This document shows positions 52,423 through 59,447 of a stretch of DNA of 64,000 nucleotides, piece by piece. Each line of letters opens with the position of its first letter. Position 1 is the first letter of the stretch. The notes below the pieces were generated by a model. It was not told the DNA's origin and ran no database searches. It saw nothing but the letters and a program-made list of their open reading frames with translations. A program made the translations under genes and the position numbers. This stretch comes from JAGVPT01 sp964439265 (GTDB lineage Bacteria; Bacteroidota; Ignavibacteria; UBA10030; UBA8401), in NCBI GenBank assembly GCA_964439265.1, contig CAYTOA010000008.1:1-64000 (forward strand), in the 5' to 3' direction.

Positions 52423-53066
52423 TTCTTTTTGCCTTTGTTCCAGTCGGCAAGAAACTTTTGGATGCCGATATCGGTCAGCGGATGCTTGATGAGCTGGTCG
52501 ATCACTTTGAATGGCATCGTGCAGATATCGGCACCCATCATTGCTGCGTCAATCACGTGAAGCGGATGACGCACGCTTGCGACGAGCACCTGTGTGTCGT
52601 ACCCGTAATTGTGGTAGATCGTGACGATCTGTCCGATCAATTCCATTCCGTTCTGACTGATATCATCGAGCCTGCCGACGAAGGGGCTGATGAAATACGC
52701 GCCTGCTTTTGCGGCAAGAAGAGCCTGGTTGGCGGAGAAGCAGAGGGTTACGTTCGTTCTGATGCCTTCAGCCTTCAGCGCCTTCACCGCCTTCAGCCCG
52801 TCTTTGATAAGCGGAACTTTGACGACGATGTTCTCGTGTATCTTCGCGAGCTCGCGTCCTTCTTTCATCATTCCGTCGAATTCGGTCGAAACAACTTCTG
52901 CACTTATCGGACCGTGGACGATCGCGCAGATCTCTTTCAGCAGGGGGATGAACTCTTTTCCCTCTTTCGCGACGAGGCTCGGGTTCGTGGTAACGCCGTC
53001 CAGTACTCCAAGGTCGTTCGCTTCTTTTATTTCTGTGAGGCTTGCTGTGTCGATAAAGAACTTCAT
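52419..53066 (-). CDS. Transaldolase / fructose-6-phosphate aldolase (short type)
   Basis: 215 residues, the small TalC/Fsa form. MKFFIDTASLTEIKEANDLGVLDGVTTNPSLVAKEG, the Schiff-base lysine in NIVVKVPLIKDG (about 85), and VTLCFSANQALLAAKAGAYFISPFVGRLDDI. Moves a dihydroxyacetone unit in the non-oxidative pentose phosphate pathway, or cleaves fructose 6-phosphate; sequence alone does not separate the two. Lies 12 bases after rng. Confidence 0.92.
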   Translation of the reverse strand: MKFFIDTASLTEIKEANDLGVLDGVTTNPSLVAKEGKEFIPLLKEICAIVHGPISAEVVSTEFDGMMKEGRELAKIHENIVVKVPLIKDGLKAVKALKAEGIRTNVTLCFSANQALLAAKAGAYFISPFVGRLDDISQNGMELIGQIVTIYHNYGYDTQVLVASVRHPLHVIDAAMMGADICTMPFKVIDQLIKHPLTDIGIQKFLADWNKGKKK

Positions 53067-53078
53067 TGAATAATCCTT

Positions 53079-54737
53079 CTACGTTTTATATTGAGCAGTG
53101 ATGTCTTTGTCTTGTTTCCGCGAAATAAATCTGAACTCGTCGATCGCGAGGGCTTTGTCTTCTTCAAGCTTGATCTGGACGAAGAACCGGAGCTTGATCT
53201 TCGTGAGCCGGCTGATCGTCCCTCCCATCAAGTGTGCCGCGATACTCGGATGCACGCGCAGGATAAGGCGGAACTCCTTCGATTCCGATTTGAACCGCCG
53301 GATCCATCGTTCGATCTGGCTGACGATGGTGGTCTTCGACTGGATCAAGCCGCTGCCGCCGCACACAGGGCATGGTTCCGTGAAGCTATGAATGATGCTT
53401 TGCCGGATCCGCTGTCGTGTGATCTGGACGAGGCAAAACTCTGTCATTGGAAGCACTGTCGCCTTGGCCCGGTCTTTCCGGAACTCCTTTTTCATTTCAT
53501 CGTACACTTTCTTCTTGTTCTTTTCTTCCGAGATGTCGATGAAGTCGATAACGATGATGCCTCCAAGGTCGCGCAAACGAAGCTGCCGGCATATTTCGCG
53601 GGCCGCTTCAAGGTCCGTCTTCAGCGAGTTCAATTCCTGTTCCTGCTTCGCGGCATAACGGCCGCTGTTCACGTCGATCACGGTCATCGCCTCGGTATGG
53701 TCGATGATGATGTAGCCGCCGCTCTTCAGCCACACTTTCCGCGCGAGGGTTGTGGCAATTTCCTTTTCCACGCCGAAGACATCGAAGATCGGTTCCCGTT
53801 TCCCGTAGTACTCGATCTTCTCGACCATTTGGGGGGAAACAAGTTTCACGTACGTCTTGATCTCTTTAAACAATTTCTTATTATCGATCACAACACGCTG
53901 GACATCTTCGCTGAACAGATCCCTGATCACGCTCGATGTGGTTGCCATGTCTTTATAGAGGAGCGCCGGAGCAGTTTCTTCCTTCACCGCTTTCTCAATC
54001 TCCTTCCAGGTCGTCAAGAGAGATTCCAGGTCCTGGAGAAATACTTTCTCATCCTGATTCTCTGCGTTGGTGCGGACGATAACGCCGAACGACGGGGGGA
54101 GAATGCTGCGCACGAGTTTTCTCAGGCGCCTTTTCTCTTTGAAGCTGCTGATCTTTTTCGAGATACCGACTTTGCCGTCGAACGGCAAGAGCACGAGGAA
54201 GCGGCCGGGGAGCGAAACTTCCGTCGTCACACGGACTCCTTTCTTCCCGACAGGCTCTTTGGTGACCTGGACGATGATCTCCTGGCCTTTGGTGAGATTG
54301 ACGTTGCGGTGCTGCCGTTCATACCGGGGCCGATGATCGTGACGCTCCCCTTGTCTGACAGGCGGCGGCGGCACAGCCACAGCGACAGCCGTCCCATCGG
54401 AGGGCGCTGCAACAACCGGAGGTGCGGGATGATGCTGCTCTTCCTCATCGTCGTCCCCTTCCGTGTCGATCTCAGAGTCCTCTCCGATCATGGCGTTGTA
54501 TTGCCCTAACGATGCACCGATGTCGGAAAAATGGAGGAACGCATCCTGCGGCAGGCCGACGTCAATAAATGCGGCCTGGATCCCAGGCATGACTTTCGCG
54601 ACCTTGCCGACATAAATGTCCCCCACCAGCCTTTCCTTTTCAGGGGTCTCGACGAACAGCTCGGCGAGCTTACCTTCTTCGGTTATTGCTATGCGAACTT
54701 CGTTCGCGGTGGAGTTGATAACTATTTCTTTTCTCAT
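53079..54737 (-). CDS. rng: Ribonuclease G/E family endoribonuclease
   Basis: 552 residues. An S1 RNA-binding domain (VGDIYVGKVAKVMPGIQAAFIDVGLPQDAFLHFSDIG...) is split by an acidic then Pro-rich insert of about 60 residues (about 85-150, DDDEEEQHHPAPP and VPPPPVRQ), after which LTKGQEIIVQVTKEPVGKKGVRVTTEVSLPGRFLVLLP resumes. Catalytic region: VWLKSGGYIIIDHTEAMTVIDVNSGRY and GGIIVIDFIDI hold the metal-binding aspartates. The zinc-link CPVCGGSG is near residue 465. It trims 16S rRNA and degrades mRNA. The insert is unusual in length but such loops vary. Confidence 0.94.
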   Translation of the reverse strand: MRKEIVINSTANEVRIAITEEGKLAELFVETPEKERLVGDIYVGKVAKVMPGIQAAFIDVGLPQDAFLHFSDIGASLGQYNAMIGEDSEIDTEGDDDEEEQHHPAPPVVAAPSDGTAVAVAVPPPPVRQGERHDHRPRYERQHRNVNLTKGQEIIVQVTKEPVGKKGVRVTTEVSLPGRFLVLLPFDGKVGISKKISSFKEKRRLRKLVRSILPPSFGVIVRTNAENQDEKVFLQDLESLLTTWKEIEKAVKEETAPALLYKDMATTSSVIRDLFSEDVQRVVIDNKKLFKEIKTYVKLVSPQMVEKIEYYGKREPIFDVFGVEKEIATTLARKVWLKSGGYIIIDHTEAMTVIDVNSGRYAAKQEQELNSLKTDLEAAREICRQLRLRDLGGIIVIDFIDISEEKNKKKVYDEMKKEFRKDRAKATVLPMTEFCLVQITRQRIRQSIIHSFTEPCPVCGGSGLIQSKTTIVSQIERWIRRFKSESKEFRLILRVHPSIAAHLMGGTISRLTKIKLRFFVQIKLEEDKALAIDEFRFISRKQDKDITAQYKT

Positions 54738-55071
54738 GAAACAAAATTCCTTGTAGTGCGCCGAATAAAATGATCGTCAATCCCCTTCAGGCGTGTGACA
54801 ATCGAATAGTGGAATAGCGCGATTTCCTGGCTATCATTACTTATGTGGTGAATTTCCAACAGCACGAATCAGTGACCCCCTTCGCCAGCAAGTTCAACTC
54901 AGTGCCCTTTTGGGGAGCGAAATTCAAATACCCCTACGGAACAGAGCAGACCATGCTCTTTGTTGCGCTAAAAAAGGCGCTTCTGCCCTTTTTATAAAAT
55001 TCAAGGTAAAAGTACGAAAAATAAGGCAGGCTTGCAAGCTCTTTAATTAACGAGGATTTACGCCAAGGGGA
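54738..55071. other. Spacer upstream of rng
   Basis: About 330 bases without a gene; it should contain the rng promoter on the minus strand. A hairpin followed by T on the minus strand lies at 54970-54993. Two similar words, CAGTGACCCCC (about 54869) and CAGTGCCC (about 54900), were noted but form no clear element. Confidence 0.5.
54970..54993 (-). terminator. Short terminator-like hairpin
   Basis: AAAAAAGGC (54970-54978) and GCCCTTTTT (54985-54993), with A and T tracts on either side. It could stop transcription from the ffs/GIY-YIG side before rng. Confidence 0.45.
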
Positions 55072-55118
55072 AATAAAAAAGGCCAAGATTCCTGTATCAC
55101 ACTTTCGGCAGCGGTCGA
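55072..55118. repeat. Duplicated 3' end of the SRP RNA gene, distal copy
   Basis: AATAAAAAAGGCCAAGATTC then CTGTATCACACTTTCGGCAGCGG matches 55460-55506 (the true ffs 3' end with its T-tract) at all but about five of 47 positions, same orientation, 388 bases apart. The GIY-YIG gene lies between the copies, and its stop codon and last six codons are inside this copy. A strong palindrome follows on the left side of the gene: CAACGAGTCG-T-CGACTCGTTG (55124-55144). Confidence 0.88.
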
Positions 55119-55444
55119 CGATTCAACGAGTCGTCGACTCGTTGAGGGTCGGGCGAAAGTGTACGTTCTGACTGAAGCAACTCTTCAATTTTTATGTGAT
55201 TAAATTGGGAAATCAGCCGCTTTTTCCTTTCGGTATTCCATTTCTTTTTCAATTCCTGCTCACGCCACATTGCCTCCGATCGCCGATCAAAGACTTCAAA
55301 ATAGCCCAATTGCCACGGTGATTTCTTCCGAGTAGATTGAACTCTTCCTGAATTATGAAGTTTTAGTCTCGCATGAATATCTTGAGTCTGTCCAGTATAG
55401 AGGGTTCCGTCAGCGTCGCTCACGAGAATGTAAACGTAAAACAT
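55097..55444 (-). CDS. GIY-YIG nuclease family protein
   Basis: 115 residues from ATG 55444, which follows GGAGGGATTA; an in-frame extension to 55474 would run into the ffs terminator. The GIY-YIG core is MFYVYILVSDADGTLYTGQTQDIHARLKLHNSG (Y-I-L and Y-T-G), then Arg in ARLKLHN, WQLGYFEVFDRRSEAMWREQELKK with the catalytic-type Glu. This small COG2827-type group is related to homing endonucleases and the UvrC nuclease domain. The last 20 or so residues (LSPDPQRVDDSLNRRPLPKV) come from a palindrome and duplicated ffs sequence, so the natural C-terminus was probably replaced. The gene lies directly behind ffs on the same strand. Confidence 0.9.
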   Translation of the reverse strand: MFYVYILVSDADGTLYTGQTQDIHARLKLHNSGRVQSTRKKSPWQLGYFEVFDRRSEAMWREQELKKKWNTERKKRLISQFNHIKIEELLQSERTLSPDPQRVDDSLNRRPLPKV

Positions 55445-55459
55445 TAATCCCTCCCCACG

Positions 55460-55506
55460 AATAAAAAAGGTCAAGCTTACTGTATCACACTTTCGGTAGC
55501 GGGCCG
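55460..55506. repeat. 3' end of ffs, resident copy of the direct repeat
   Basis: Pairs with 55072-55118. It contains the SRP RNA 3' strand and its terminator T-tract. Confidence 0.85.
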
Positions 55507-55566
55507 TTGCTTCCTTCCGGACCTGGCGGGGTTGGGCGACTTACGGTTGTACAGGGCTTGACCTTT
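55465..55566 (-). ncRNA. ffs: Signal recognition particle RNA (4.5S type)
   Basis: On the minus strand the conserved SRP domain reads GGTCCGGAAGGAAGCAACGG, preceded by CGCCCAACCCCGCCA, the binding site of Ffh. The 5' strand AGGTCAAGCCCTGTACAACC and the 3' strand CGAAAGTGTGATACAGTAAGCTTGACC close the long helix, and T6 follows at 55468-55463. About 100 bases, as for the small bacterial form. Its RNA joins Ffh in targeting membrane and secreted proteins to FtsY and SecYEG. Confidence 0.95.
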
Positions 55567-55632
55567 ACAATTAACAATGAACAATCAACAATGATCATTC
55601 ATTCTTAATTCATAATTCTTAATTATTAATTG
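55567..55632. repeat. AT-rich repeat upstream of ffs
   Basis: AACAATGAACAATCAACAATG, then CTTAATTCATAATTCTTAATTATTAATTG, the same words as at 33226-33338. It covers the region where the ffs promoter should be. Confidence 0.6.
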
Positions 55633-55640
55633 CTCTCTTG

Positions 55641-55713
55641 TGGAGCTGATCGGGATCGAACCGACGACCTATTCGTTGCGAACGAATCGCTCTCCCAACT
55701 GAGCTACAGCCCC
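55641..55713 (-). tRNA. tRNA-Ala (anticodon CGC)
   Basis: Cloverleaf on the minus strand: acceptor GGGGCTG/CAGCTCC with the G3-U70 pair that marks alanine, D arm GCTCAGTTGGGAGAGC, anticodon arm ATTCG-TTCGCAA-CGAAT with CGC at 55680-55678 (reads GCG codons), T loop TTCGATC, discriminator A at 55641. No CCA is encoded. Confidence 0.93.
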
Positions 55714-55922
55714 AATTTAAGGTCTTCGTTGTGAATGAATTTCGCGATACATCCTTTTCATTCACGCCCAAGATTTCAAGTTTTGGACCAATTCGTCCAG
55801 CTGGTAATTATCCAAATCTCTGAGACAATATAGTGAACAATAGAAGTTAATTCAAGGCTAATTCTGCCCGTCAAATTGGCATCTGAGTATTGAGAGAGAG
55901 CCCAAATTGCAGCCTTTCGGTC
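55714..55922. repeat. Spacer with a 40-bp repeat shared with 58327-58371
   Basis: AATATAGTGAACAATAGAAGTTAATTCAAGGCTAATTCTG (about 55829-55868) matches AATATAGAAAAGAATAGAAGTGAATTCAAGGCGAATTCTG at about 58332-58371 at roughly four of five positions, same orientation. Nothing else recognised between tRNA-Ala and the next reading frame. Confidence 0.55.
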
Positions 55923-56117
55923 TTAGCCCTGTTCCAGCGCCAAATAATCGTTACCAAACTCCGTATCCGAGTATTCTAATGCGAAAGCTTCAATCCCCCG
56001 GCCGCGACAGAAGGGAATGGCGAGTAACCGCCTTTCCAGACTCGTGATCGCGCCATCTTTCCTTTTTTTGAATTTACAATCACGCCGCTGAATTTGGAAA
56101 TGAGGGTCTATATTCAT
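55923..56117 (-). CDS. Short reading frame after the C-methyltransferase, possibly a gene remnant
   Basis: 64 residues. Its ATG overlaps the methyltransferase stop (ATGA), as in a real operon, but the product matches nothing I know. ERRLLAIPFCRGRGIE resembles the region just before the glycine-rich loop of some methyltransferases, after which similarity ends. It may be the truncated start of a lost polysaccharide gene. Confidence 0.35.
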   Translation of the reverse strand: MNIDPHFQIQRRDCKFKKRKDGAITSLERRLLAIPFCRGRGIEAFALEYSDTEFGNDYLALEQG

Positions 56118-57346
56118 CAGACAATTTCAATTTCAGGCAACGGAAAAATGAATTTGCCCCCCTGTTCTATGTACTCTCTTTCCCTCTCCAAGATTGAATT
56201 CTTGAAGTGCCACGGGAGCGCCAAAAAATAGTCCGGCTTCATTGCTCTCGCTTCCTTTTCTGAAATGATCGGGATGTGCGTTCCGGGAGTATAGCAGCCA
56301 AATTTTTGTTCGTTTACTTCGGCGATATACGGCACATGACTGGTTGTAATTCCGCAGAATTGCAGCAGTACATTTCCTTTCGTGGAGGCGCCGTATCCAA
56401 AGACTTTTTTCCCATCGTTTACCAAAGCCTCTATTAACTCCGTCAGATTCTTTTTGTGCTTAAATACTCTTTCTTCAAAATCACGATACGGCTTAGGAGT
56501 GTCCAGTCCCATATCTTCTTCTTGCTGCAGCATCCAGTTTATGATCGGCGTATTGGAGACATACGACGCGTGCTTCTTCGAGGCCGTAACAGCAAAACTT
56601 CCGCCATTGATGGCATTCATCTGAACATCTAGCACCCGCATGCCGCAATTGTCAAGCAGATTTTTAACGACTTTGAAGGAATAGAATTCCAGGTGTTCGT
56701 GACAAACGGTATCGTATGAATTGGAACGCAGCATAGACGGCATGTAACTTTGCTCAAAATGCCATATTCCGTCCTCGGCCAGTATTGCTTCAATATCTTT
56801 CACAAATTTCATGGGGTCTTCTAAATCATAGAACATTGCGATCGAGGTAATGATTTTTGCCTTCGTTTTGGGGAATGCCCTTTCAAATATTTCGGCCGAA
56901 AAAAAATCGGGAATGAGAACAATATCGCTGGTGTAGAACTCCTTGAATTTGACGCCGGTGGGGTCAATGCCGACCTTCGTATACTCTCCGGAGTAGGCCT
57001 TCAGAGTTGTGGTGTCGTTGCTGCCGATATCCAGAACCAGATCACCTTTTGACAATGATATCAAGCGTTCTAACGCGCGAATTTTATTGGTCAGATGCTT
57101 TACCATCGATGCATTCAAGCCCGAGCGATAACCATAATTATCCCCATACATTTCCTCGGGCGAGTACGATTGTTTCATCTGAAGTAATCCGCTGTCCGGG
57201 CACCATACTAAATCTAAAGGGCCTTTCGTGATGATCTCATCTTTCGATTTTGGAAAAGTACCGGTAAGACAAAGTTCTCCGAGGGAAAGTACGGTGATAA
57301 GATTTTTACTTTTGCCTATCCTGCATTTCGAAATTTCATTATACAT
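56117..57346 (-). CDS. NDP-sugar C-methyltransferase-like SAM enzyme
   Basis: 409 residues, three parts as in TylC3/TcaB9-type sugar C-methyltransferases: an N-terminal zinc-knuckle domain (1-65), a SAM-binding domain (about 95-200; LVLDIGSNDTTTLKAY, GIDPTG; FEQSYMPSMLRSNSYDTVCHEHLEFYS), and a C-terminal domain (about 250-405; GKKVFGYGASTKGNVLLQFCGI, YFLALPWHFKNSILERE). Odd: the knuckles read CRIG and CPDSG where the family has CxxC twice, so two of four zinc cysteines are replaced by Gly and Ser. It would methylate a keto-deoxysugar for surface glycan. Part of an AT-richer cluster. Confidence 0.87.
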   Translation of the reverse strand: MYNEISKCRIGKSKNLITVLSLGELCLTGTFPKSKDEIITKGPLDLVWCPDSGLLQMKQSYSPEEMYGDNYGYRSGLNASMVKHLTNKIRALERLISLSKGDLVLDIGSNDTTTLKAYSGEYTKVGIDPTGVKFKEFYTSDIVLIPDFFSAEIFERAFPKTKAKIITSIAMFYDLEDPMKFVKDIEAILAEDGIWHFEQSYMPSMLRSNSYDTVCHEHLEFYSFKVVKNLLDNCGMRVLDVQMNAINGGSFAVTASKKHASYVSNTPIINWMLQQEEDMGLDTPKPYRDFEERVFKHKKNLTELIEALVNDGKKVFGYGASTKGNVLLQFCGITTSHVPYIAEVNEQKFGCYTPGTHIPIISEKEARAMKPDYFLALPWHFKNSILEREREYIEQGGKFIFPLPEIEIV

Positions 57347-57358
57347 AAATTTCCTCGC

Positions 57359-57808
57359 CTAGGGTTTTGTACTCTGCTTCATGACCATCATCTGAAATTG
57401 GCTGTCGATGCGATCTATGCATTTGGTGCGAATCAGATTGAGCTTCGCAAGCTGCTTTATGACAGCATCTTTTTCCGCCATGGGTACTTTCTCAAATTCA
57501 TAGACTTTTTCCTGTTCATGCCATAAATCGCAATTGGTTTTCGCCAGCTCTGAAACAATCTGTCCGATACTGCCTGTGACTTCACTTATTTCATTACCGT
57601 CTTTTTTGTATACTTTGTTCGATGAAAAGATCAGCTTTTCCGGCGAAATCACTCCAGAAACTGCATCAGAAACATATGAATTTATTTCGTCTCTAAGCTG
57701 ATTCTCCTGGAGGGCAAGGCTCTCAAGTCTTGTGGGATCATCAGCATGGTATTGCTTTAGCTTTACCACGGTGAGTTTGTCGCAAAGCGAGCCTAAGGTC
57801 TCGGCCAT
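57359..57808 (-). CDS. DUF4254 family protein
   Basis: 149 residues from ATG 57808, with AGGAG 6 bases upstream; an in-frame extension to 57856 is not needed. LGSLCDKLTVVKLKQYHADDPTRLESLALQENQLRDEINSYV and the later KLIFSSNKVYKK, LWHEQEKVYEFEKVP...AEKDAVIKQLAKLNLIRTKCIDRID are typical of DUF4254, an all-helical family of Bacteroidota found beside glycosyltransferases. The molecular role is unknown. 12 bases upstream of the methyltransferase gene. Confidence 0.85.
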   Translation of the reverse strand: MAETLGSLCDKLTVVKLKQYHADDPTRLESLALQENQLRDEINSYVSDAVSGVISPEKLIFSSNKVYKKDGNEISEVTGSIGQIVSELAKTNCDLWHEQEKVYEFEKVPMAEKDAVIKQLAKLNLIRTKCIDRIDSQFQMMVMKQSTKP

Positions 57809-58371
57809 ATCATCTCCTGCTTTCACTTGGTGGTGTTTCCCGGTTCGATCGACCAATCAAACACCGGGTTCTTCAAGCCTCTCGCTCGGCGCACATTTGG
57901 AGCCGGTATCAATAATTGTCATCGACGATTCGTTCGGGACAAAATCGATTGCATGGTGGTCGGAGATCGGCATTGCTTTCCGGACTCAGAATATTTCCGG
58001 GAATAACCGCATTGACGATTTCAATTTCAGCATCGTCCATGGAGTCAATTTTCAATTCGCTATCGGATGGGAACTCATTTCCCCGCAATCGAGCACTCTT
58101 ATGCTTCTCTCTGCACTGCTAATCCATCTATTGATAGGCCACGTAATCGCGCGAGCAGCATGCCGGCAACGGCTCATCCATTGTTAACGTTTTCGGTCCC
58201 GGGCGAGCCGCAACCGCAAGGGCAAACCTCGATACCATATCGGACGGAATATGTCCTATCGCCGCAGCGACGAATGACTCAACTTCAGCGAAGAAAAAGA
58301 CCCGACATCGGGAACATAAAGTGAAGCCAAATAATATAGAAAAGAATAGAAGTGAATTCAAGGCGAATTCT
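57809..58371. other. Decayed region upstream of the DUF4254 gene
   Basis: About 560 bases with no gene I can defend. Interrupted reading frames on both strands (e.g. minus 58128-58463) show no known motif. The end at 58332-58371 is the 40-bp repeat shared with 55829-55868. CGAATTCT at 58364-58371 is the left target duplication of the next element. Confidence 0.5.
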
Positions 58372-58612
58372 GGTAGTGTCCTAATTTGAATAATCAGTGC
58401 CATAAAATGATCCCAGAATGACATTGATGGGATTGGAGGGCTTAAGAATGATGAAGGCACCAAAAACTATAGGTCATTCCGAGCGAAGCGAGGAATCTAT
58501 GCGGTAAGAAAGATTCTCCCGAAGGGATGCCTTCGGCATTCACTCCGCTTCGCTCCGTTCAGAATGACATTCCTCAGGCTTTTTACATGTCCATTCAAAT
58601 TAGGACACTACC
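58372..58612. mobile_element. Non-autonomous element, 241 bp, with 20-bp perfect TIRs and 8-bp TSD
   Basis: GGTAGTGTCCTAATTTGAAT (58372-58391) is repeated inverted without mismatch at 58593-58612. The flanks carry the direct repeat CGAATTCT (58364-58371 and 58613-58620). There is no transposase; the inside holds a copy of the dispersed palindromic repeat. The first seven bases, GGTAGTG, and the 8-bp duplication are the same as in the 129-bp elements at 12688 and 61152, so one transposase family may move all three. Confidence 0.88.
58465..58576 (+). repeat. Dispersed palindromic repeat copy inside the 241-bp element
   Basis: GTCATTCCGAGCGAAGCGAGG, then AGATTCTCCCGAAGGG, ATGCCTTCGGCATTCAC and TCCGCTTCGCTCCGTTCAGAATGACAT. 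Same family as 4733-5163 and 14786-15030, rearranged in the middle. Confidence 0.75.
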
Positions 58613-59447
58613 CGAATTCTTCACTCCGGTGATGACGGCAGTGAATGCACAAATGAAGACCTAACAGAAAAATGAAAGGGGGCTCCGTGTTGTTCTTTCT
58701 TTACCTCTCTGTCTTTCTTCAGTTACTCCCGTTACCACCATAACTTCAACCAACTCGATCAGGTCCACAACCGAGCCGGAGACAAGACCAAATTGAAAGG
58801 TCCGGATTTCATACGTCGTTCGCAGGCGTTCTTTTTCGAACGCAAAGTTAAATATCCGCAAACGACTGTTTGCGGCAGCAGATTGAGTATAGGGTAATCG
58901 TACATTAGTTGTTCAGCTCAAAGAATCTTATTTCTTGATTATTCTTTTGGATCCTCATACATTTATTCACTTGAGGGAGCAAATATAAATCCCCTGATTC
59001 GATCTTGGTGACTGATGTTGTTTGCCGTGAGATAGTCATTCTACCATCTTCAGCTTGTCGATGCCTGAAAGAAGTTACTCCTTTTTCGTTGGCACATGAA
59101 TCCGGCGCAGGCCAGGCACAAGCCGCATTGAACGGCAGCATCGTACATTGAGGATGAACAGACGACGCTTCGCAATTCTCACAAGCGCCTGAGGAAACAA
59201 CGAGGGTTTCATCAGGCGGCGATCGCTCTGCATTTCTATGCACATAATTTTCTCCACATTCATCAAAGCCTCAGAATTGCGCCAGCAGCAAAATCAGGAA
59301 TCACAAATCGAATTTAGAATCGGTCAGACGACCGGACATGACGAATTCAAAAATAACGGCACAACACTTTCAATTTTGAGCACTACGAGAGATTCGAACA
59401 ACTTAATCCCAGCTGGAATGAGTTAATTAAGTGAGTGAGGAAGCAAC
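58613..59447. other. Spacer before the GT9 gene
   Basis: About 830 bases. Reading frames of 60-110 residues exist on the minus strand (58661-58861, 58905-59243) but none has a ribosome binding site together with a recognisable product. I would not call them genes. It must hold the promoter of the next gene. Confidence 0.5.

Noticed and set aside
53091..54509. 472-codon open frame on the plus strand
   Set aside because: It lies entirely antisense to rng, whose domains and catalytic residues are intact. The antisense translation is rich in Asp, His, Phe and Leu and has no recognisable domain.
58128..58463. 111-codon minus-strand frame
   Set aside because: It starts inside the 241-bp transposon-like element, crosses its end, and resembles nothing.
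58905..59243. 112-codon minus-strand frame before the GT9 gene
   Set aside because: No ribosome binding site, no motif, and unusual Cys/Pro content. It may be a gene remnant but cannot be supported.
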